NCBI GenBank assembly: GCA_003164255.1
Contig: PLST01000120.1
Span: 1 to 16,127, forward strand
Source of the DNA: Acidobacteriaceae bacterium
GTDB lineage: Bacteria; Acidobacteriota; Terriglobia; Terriglobales; Acidobacteriaceae
Direction of reading: 5' to 3'
DNA length: 16,127 nt
How positions within the stretch are numbered: position 1 is the first letter of the stretch; the number at the start of each line of letters is the position of its first letter. Both the position numbers and the translations under genes were made by a program. The notes below the pieces were generated by a model. That model searched no databases. It saw only the letters and a list, made by a program, of their open reading frames with translations, and was not told the origin of the DNA. This document shows, piece after piece, positions 13,054 to 16,127 of the stretch.

Positions 13054-14571
13054 TCATGCCCTGCAGGTTTCATGCTCCAGGTTGCGATATTGACCAACAA
13101 CTGATTGAAAACCCTCAAACGCGTCCTGCCAGGTACCGATTTGAGCAGGAGAATACGACTCAAATTGCACAGACCGCTTCAACGCTTCCCGGCCATCGGC
13201 CAGGTCCTTCAAGTGACCTGTGGCGACAGCCTGAACCATCGCATTACCAAGCGCCGCGGCTTCCACGGGTCCCGCAATCACTTCGCGCCCACAGGCGTCC
13301 GCCGTCATCTGGCATAGGAACCGGTTCAGGCATCCACCACCGACGACACGAACCGTGGAGAGACTGCGGCGGGTAATTCGTTGCAGGCTCTCGACAGTAT
13401 CGCGATAGGCAAAGCTCAAGCTCTCAAAGACGCAGCGCGCGATCTCTCCCGCTGTCTCCGGTACTGGCTGGGAGCTCTTTGCGCAGTAGAGTTGCACGGC
13501 CGCACACATGTCGGGCGGGGACTGAAACTCGCTTGACGATGGATCGATGAAAGAGCGGAATGCAGTTGCCTTCGACGCAGCCTCTTCCAATTTCGTCCAT
13601 TCGTAGTGTCTCCCGGTTGCTTCCCAAATCCGCGCGCACTCTTGCAGAATCCACAGCCCAGTCAGGTTCTTCAGGAGGAGGACTCCTCCTTCCACCGACC
13701 CCTCATTCGTAAAACCGTCGTGGAAAGCCTCTTCAGAAAGATTTGGCTCGTCCGCTCGAACGCCCATCAGGCTCCAGGTTCCGCTGCTCAGAAAAACTGT
13801 GGATCGATCCAACTGAGGAATGGCCGCAACCGCACTGGCGGTGTCGTGCGAACCTACTGTAATGCAGGGGAATCCACTCGATAAACCACACTCCGACTGG
13901 GCACCTGACTGGAGGCGGCCAAGTACTGTACCCGGCAAGACAACGTCTTGGAAGATGCGCGGCGGCAAATCGAACTTCTCCAGAGTCTGGCGTGACCAGC
14001 AACGTGAGCGCAAATCGTAGAGTTCCGTCGTGGTCGCCTCGGTATACTCGGCCTTCTTTTCGCCACACAGCAGAAACTGGAAAAGGTCCGGAATCATGAG
14101 AAGAGTCTGCGCGTGGTCAAGGCGGCGGTCCTCGTGGAGCGCCATGCTGGCCAGTTGAAAGACCGTGTTGATCTCCATCGTCTGAACACCCGTGGCCAAG
14201 AACAAATCGTGCCTGGTCATCACAGGGTTCAGTGAGTCTGACACACCATGCGTCCGGACATCCCGGTAATGATAGGGATTTCCGAGCAGCCGGTCACGCT
14301 TGTCCAGCAGACAGTAATCGACACCCCACGCATCGATTCCAATTCCAGCCGGAACATAACTTCGGGATGCGCTAAATTTCTTCAGGCCTGCCTGAATCTC
14401 CGACCAAATCTTCAGCACATCCCAATGCAGGCTGGAGCCAAAGCGCACGCCCCCATTAGGAAAGCGATGAATCTCATCGAGACTGAAACGACTGCCATCC
14501 CAGCGGCAATCCATCACCCGGCCGCTCGATGCGCCCAGATCCGCCGCCAGAAAGCTCAAAGACGCGCTCAT
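13054..14571 (-). CDS. rhaB-like: FGGY sugar kinase, rhamnulokinase type
   Basis: This 505-residue cytoplasmic kinase of the actin-like FGGY family phosphorylates a ketose at O1. It shows the N-terminal phosphate loop AADLGASSGRV (9-19), GIDAWGVDYCLLD (78-90) and NPYHYRDVRT (98-107), which are typical of RhaB, the putative catalytic base Asp243 in VGSHDTASAVAA, LSSGTWSLMG, and the C-terminal nucleotide motif GGGCLNRFLCQM. With fucP and a fucose-isomerase-like gene beside it, the real substrate could be L-fuculose rather than L-rhamnulose. The start at 14571 has GGAAGGG about 8 bases upstream. The isomerase follows within 43 bp. Confidence 0.88.
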   Translation of the reverse strand: MSASLSFLAADLGASSGRVMDCRWDGSRFSLDEIHRFPNGGVRFGSSLHWDVLKIWSEIQAGLKKFSASRSYVPAGIGIDAWGVDYCLLDKRDRLLGNPYHYRDVRTHGVSDSLNPVMTRHDLFLATGVQTMEINTVFQLASMALHEDRRLDHAQTLLMIPDLFQFLLCGEKKAEYTEATTTELYDLRSRCWSRQTLEKFDLPPRIFQDVVLPGTVLGRLQSGAQSECGLSSGFPCITVGSHDTASAVAAIPQLDRSTVFLSSGTWSLMGVRADEPNLSEEAFHDGFTNEGSVEGGVLLLKNLTGLWILQECARIWEATGRHYEWTKLEEAASKATAFRSFIDPSSSEFQSPPDMCAAVQLYCAKSSQPVPETAGEIARCVFESLSFAYRDTVESLQRITRRSLSTVRVVGGGCLNRFLCQMTADACGREVIAGPVEAAALGNAMVQAVATGHLKDLADGREALKRSVQFESYSPAQIGTWQDAFEGFQSVVGQYRNLEHETCRA

Positions 14572-14601
14572 GCTTGCCCTTCCAAGGCTCCCTCTAACTT
14601 T

Positions 14602-14621
14602 GCGGTCACAACCTCGACCGC
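14602..14621. repeat. Short hairpin in the leader of the kinase gene
   Basis: GCGGTC (14602-14607) and GACCGC (14616-14621) form a 6-bp stem with an 8-base loop in the 96-bp gap between the DUF6786 gene and the kinase gene. It may affect mRNA processing or have no role. Confidence 0.25.
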
Positions 14622-14667
14622 TTATCCCCACTTACATCGACGGCGTGCTGTGCGGCATCGTACCTGC

Positions 14668-15903
14668 CTAGGGATTAAATCCGCGAACGTCTTTCAGACG
14701 AACGCCGAGCACAACTCTGGCGATAGCATCCAATTGCTGCTCCGTCCCCACAAGGTGAATGGTGCGCTGTACATGGGCAATCGTCTCGTGGGGCTTGAGC
14801 GCCTTGGCTGGCGAGGACGACTCCAACTCATAAAAGTGCCCCAGTTGGGGCTTGCCAGGCGCGGGTGGGCCATCGTTATAACAGTTCGCGATGTCGCCTT
14901 TGTAGGGCTCCTTCTGGATCTTCCACGCAGAATTCACATACTCCGCCGGCTCATTTGGCTGGCTATATTGCACAATGGTCAGCACATGATTCTCAGCATC
15001 GTAGCTGCCCAGAACGCCTTTGGCGCGTTGCGGACTGATACCAAGTTTGCTGCGATAATTGGAGTCCGCCTTGAAGAAGATCACATTCGACTTCACGGCA
15101 ATACGATCTTCAGGAACCGTTCCAAAATAGTCGGTGGTCACGGGAATGCCCAAGTCAGCCGGTGATCCTTCCCGAATTGGAAGGACGATTGTCGTCTGCG
15201 GAGTGGTACGGAATTGCCCAAGAACCCACAAGGACAATAGCCCTGTTTCCTTGCTCCAGGTTGTCTTGCCAAGATTGGTGAGCGTGTTCTCTGACTGGTA
15301 GCCGACCACCTTGACGCCACTCACGACAGACACTCGGAGATCGCGCCAGACCTCCGAATCGGATAGGAGGCGCACTTCCCGATCAATCCGTACTTCGAAC
15401 CGCGTTCCTGAGTAGTTGGTCAGGCTGAAGTCTCTCCGCAACGTAACGGAGGTCCCGGACTGCTTAACAATGTTGAAAGGCTCGGTGTCCAGCGGCGCTG
15501 GCGTAAACCAGTGGTTTAGATCGAATAGTGCTCCGGGAGCGAAAAAGATTGAAAACTGGCCGCCTTCCGGGCCCACCCAGATGCGGTCTTCGCCGCCCAC
15601 AGCATTGAAATGTTGCTGGACCTTACCCGAGCCGATCAACTCGCGGTTGACCCACCCGAAGCTCTGTCCCCCCGAGCCGTCGGCAGAGCTAGTAAGTACG
15701 CGCCCTTGCATTGCGGGCCACACGGCGATCGACGCACCCGTGAAATCATCGGAAAGAATGAGCAGCTTGCTGTGCTGATCAACAAACGAAACCACTTCAC
15801 CAAAGCTGTTTCCGTTCCCTTGTTGCGCCGCGCTGGAAGCAAAGGAAGACGCAAGAGCACATGCAGTGGCAACCTTGGAAAAGCGAGCCATTTTGTTATT
15901 CAT
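14668..15903 (-). CDS. Secreted DUF6786 family protein
   Basis: This 411-residue protein starts with a signal peptide (MNNKMARFSKVATACALASS, with likely cleavage near SSAAQ), so it acts in the periplasm or outside. The body matches DUF6786: LLILSDDFTGASIAVWPAMQ, SFGWVNRELIGSG, GGEDRIWVGPEGGQFSIFF, HWFTPAPLDTEPF, and a C-terminal HFYELESSSPAKALKP plus DAIARVVLGVRL. Function is not established; the aldose-epimerase-like flavour (GGEDRIWVGPEGGQ) and position as first gene of a deoxysugar operon suggest a role in handling an extracytoplasmic sugar. The start has GAGG 7 bases upstream. A single promoter with a palindromic operator lies just before it. Confidence 0.8.
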   Translation of the reverse strand: MNNKMARFSKVATACALASSFASSAAQQGNGNSFGEVVSFVDQHSKLLILSDDFTGASIAVWPAMQGRVLTSSADGSGGQSFGWVNRELIGSGKVQQHFNAVGGEDRIWVGPEGGQFSIFFAPGALFDLNHWFTPAPLDTEPFNIVKQSGTSVTLRRDFSLTNYSGTRFEVRIDREVRLLSDSEVWRDLRVSVVSGVKVVGYQSENTLTNLGKTTWSKETGLLSLWVLGQFRTTPQTTIVLPIREGSPADLGIPVTTDYFGTVPEDRIAVKSNVIFFKADSNYRSKLGISPQRAKGVLGSYDAENHVLTIVQYSQPNEPAEYVNSAWKIQKEPYKGDIANCYNDGPPAPGKPQLGHFYELESSSPAKALKPHETIAHVQRTIHLVGTEQQLDAIARVVLGVRLKDVRGFNP

Positions 15904-15958
15904 TCAAAATCCTCAACAGCGTAAGCTGCCGAATTGCCCCTTAATTCCATACCGCTTT

Positions 15959-15972
15959 CGATACCGGTATCG
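15959..15972. promoter_or_regulatory. LacI-type operator palindrome
   Basis: CGATACCGGTATCG is a perfect 14-bp palindrome with the central CG step typical of LacI-family operators. It lies at about +4 to +17 relative to the predicted start of transcription, where a bound repressor would block initiation. The inducer is probably a sugar or sugar phosphate of the pathway. No regulator gene is in the window. Confidence 0.65.
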
Positions 15973-15982
15973 CTACCGCTGG

Positions 15983-16013
15983 AGTATAGCAGAGTTTATG
16001 CATAACCTTTCAA
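15983..16013 (-). promoter_or_regulatory. Extended -10 promoter of the fucose/lactate operon
   Basis: On the minus strand TGCTATACT (15991-15983) is an extended -10 element, preceded by TTGAAA (16013-16008) with a long 19-bp spacer that the extended motif may compensate for. Transcription would start near 15976, about 70 bases before the DUF6786 start codon, directly next to the palindromic operator. Confidence 0.6.
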
Positions 16014-16020
16014 GGCCCAG

Positions 16021-16034
16021 CTAAGAATTCTTAG
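16021..16034. repeat. Perfect 14-bp palindrome upstream of the operon promoter
   Basis: CTAAGAATTCTTAG is a perfect palindrome centred about 40 bp upstream of the -10 box and directly upstream of the -35 box. It could bind a dimeric activator, or be part of the terminator region of an upstream gene. It overlaps the stop codon of the mini-ORF. Confidence 0.4.
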
Positions 16035-16083
16035 GCTGACTGAAATGATTGCGCGCAAGTTTATTCATATCTTCGACATGCAT
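16021..16083 (-). CDS. Mini-ORF (20 codons) or 3' end of a gene beyond the right edge
   Basis: ATG 16083 has GAGG 6 bases upstream and encodes MHVEDMNKLARNHFSQPKNS, stopping at 16021 just before the operon promoter. The frame stays open to the window edge (16127), so this may equally be the C-terminus of an upstream gene. No family is recognised. Confidence 0.2.
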   Translation of the reverse strand: MHVEDMNKLARNHFSQPKNS

Positions 16084-16127
16084 AGGAATCCTCAAAGACG
16101 CGCTTCGGAAAGTTCTATAGAGAATGG

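Noticed and set aside
14248..15165. Long open frame (305 codons) on the plus strand
   Set aside because: It runs antisense through the kinase and DUF6786 genes, has no family-like motifs, and both genes beneath it are clear.
1..16127. CRISPR arrays, rRNA genes, intact insertion sequences, integrase genes
   Set aside because: No regularly spaced long repeats, rRNA-like segments, transposase or recombinase motifs were seen in either strand.

Overview
The window reads as a bacterial chromosome segment of moderately high GC. Gene content and style (a FucP / fucose-isomerase-like / RhaB-type kinase cluster with a DUF6786 protein, LutABC, and a Hyb-type uptake hydrogenase) suggest a soil or sediment Acidobacteriota (Terriglobia-like) or a relative. 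This is an inference from gene content, not a phylogenetic result.

Left part (1-4263), defence/stress island. At the left edge is a minus-strand hipBA toxin-antitoxin operon. HipA is cut by the window edge. HipB carries an extra C-terminal domain, and its promoter overlaps an operator that recurs three times at 26-bp steps. A 430-bp gap follows, which seems to hold the decayed remains of a Gp49/HigB-like toxin gene. Next comes a three-gene plus-strand CBASS anti-phage operon with overlapping genes: a CD-NTase (1027-2175), an E2-like protein with a candidate catalytic Cys (2162-2614), and an HNH-SAVED nuclease effector of Cap5 type (2529-3770). There is no E1 or JAB gene, so this matches the short (E2-only) type II layout. 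Downstream are a structured GC-rich stretch, a minus-strand intrinsic terminator, and a 21-bp orphan 3' end of a tRNA-Asn gene (4243-4263). The last is the classic footprint of a tyrosine-recombinase attachment site.

Junction (4264-4430). This is a short AT-rich stretch with two families of short direct repeats, resembling integrase arm sites. It is fused to the broken end of a hydrogenase operon.

Right part (4379-16127), all on the minus strand. Reading in transcription order: a promoter with a LacI-type palindromic operator (15959-16013), a secreted DUF6786 protein, an FGGY kinase of the rhamnulokinase type, a fucose-isomerase-like protein, the L-fucose/H+ symporter FucP, and LutA-LutB-LutC (L-lactate to pyruvate). 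After these come the [NiFe]-hydrogenase small subunit HybO, a frameshifted HybA, and HybB truncated after about 73 codons. The catalytic large subunit HybC is absent. The sugar and lactate genes form a coherent pathway: deoxysugar uptake, isomerisation and phosphorylation lead (via an aldolase and an aldehyde dehydrogenase not seen here) to L-lactaldehyde and L-lactate, which LutABC oxidises. The hydrogenase operon looks inactivated at the point where it meets the recombination site.
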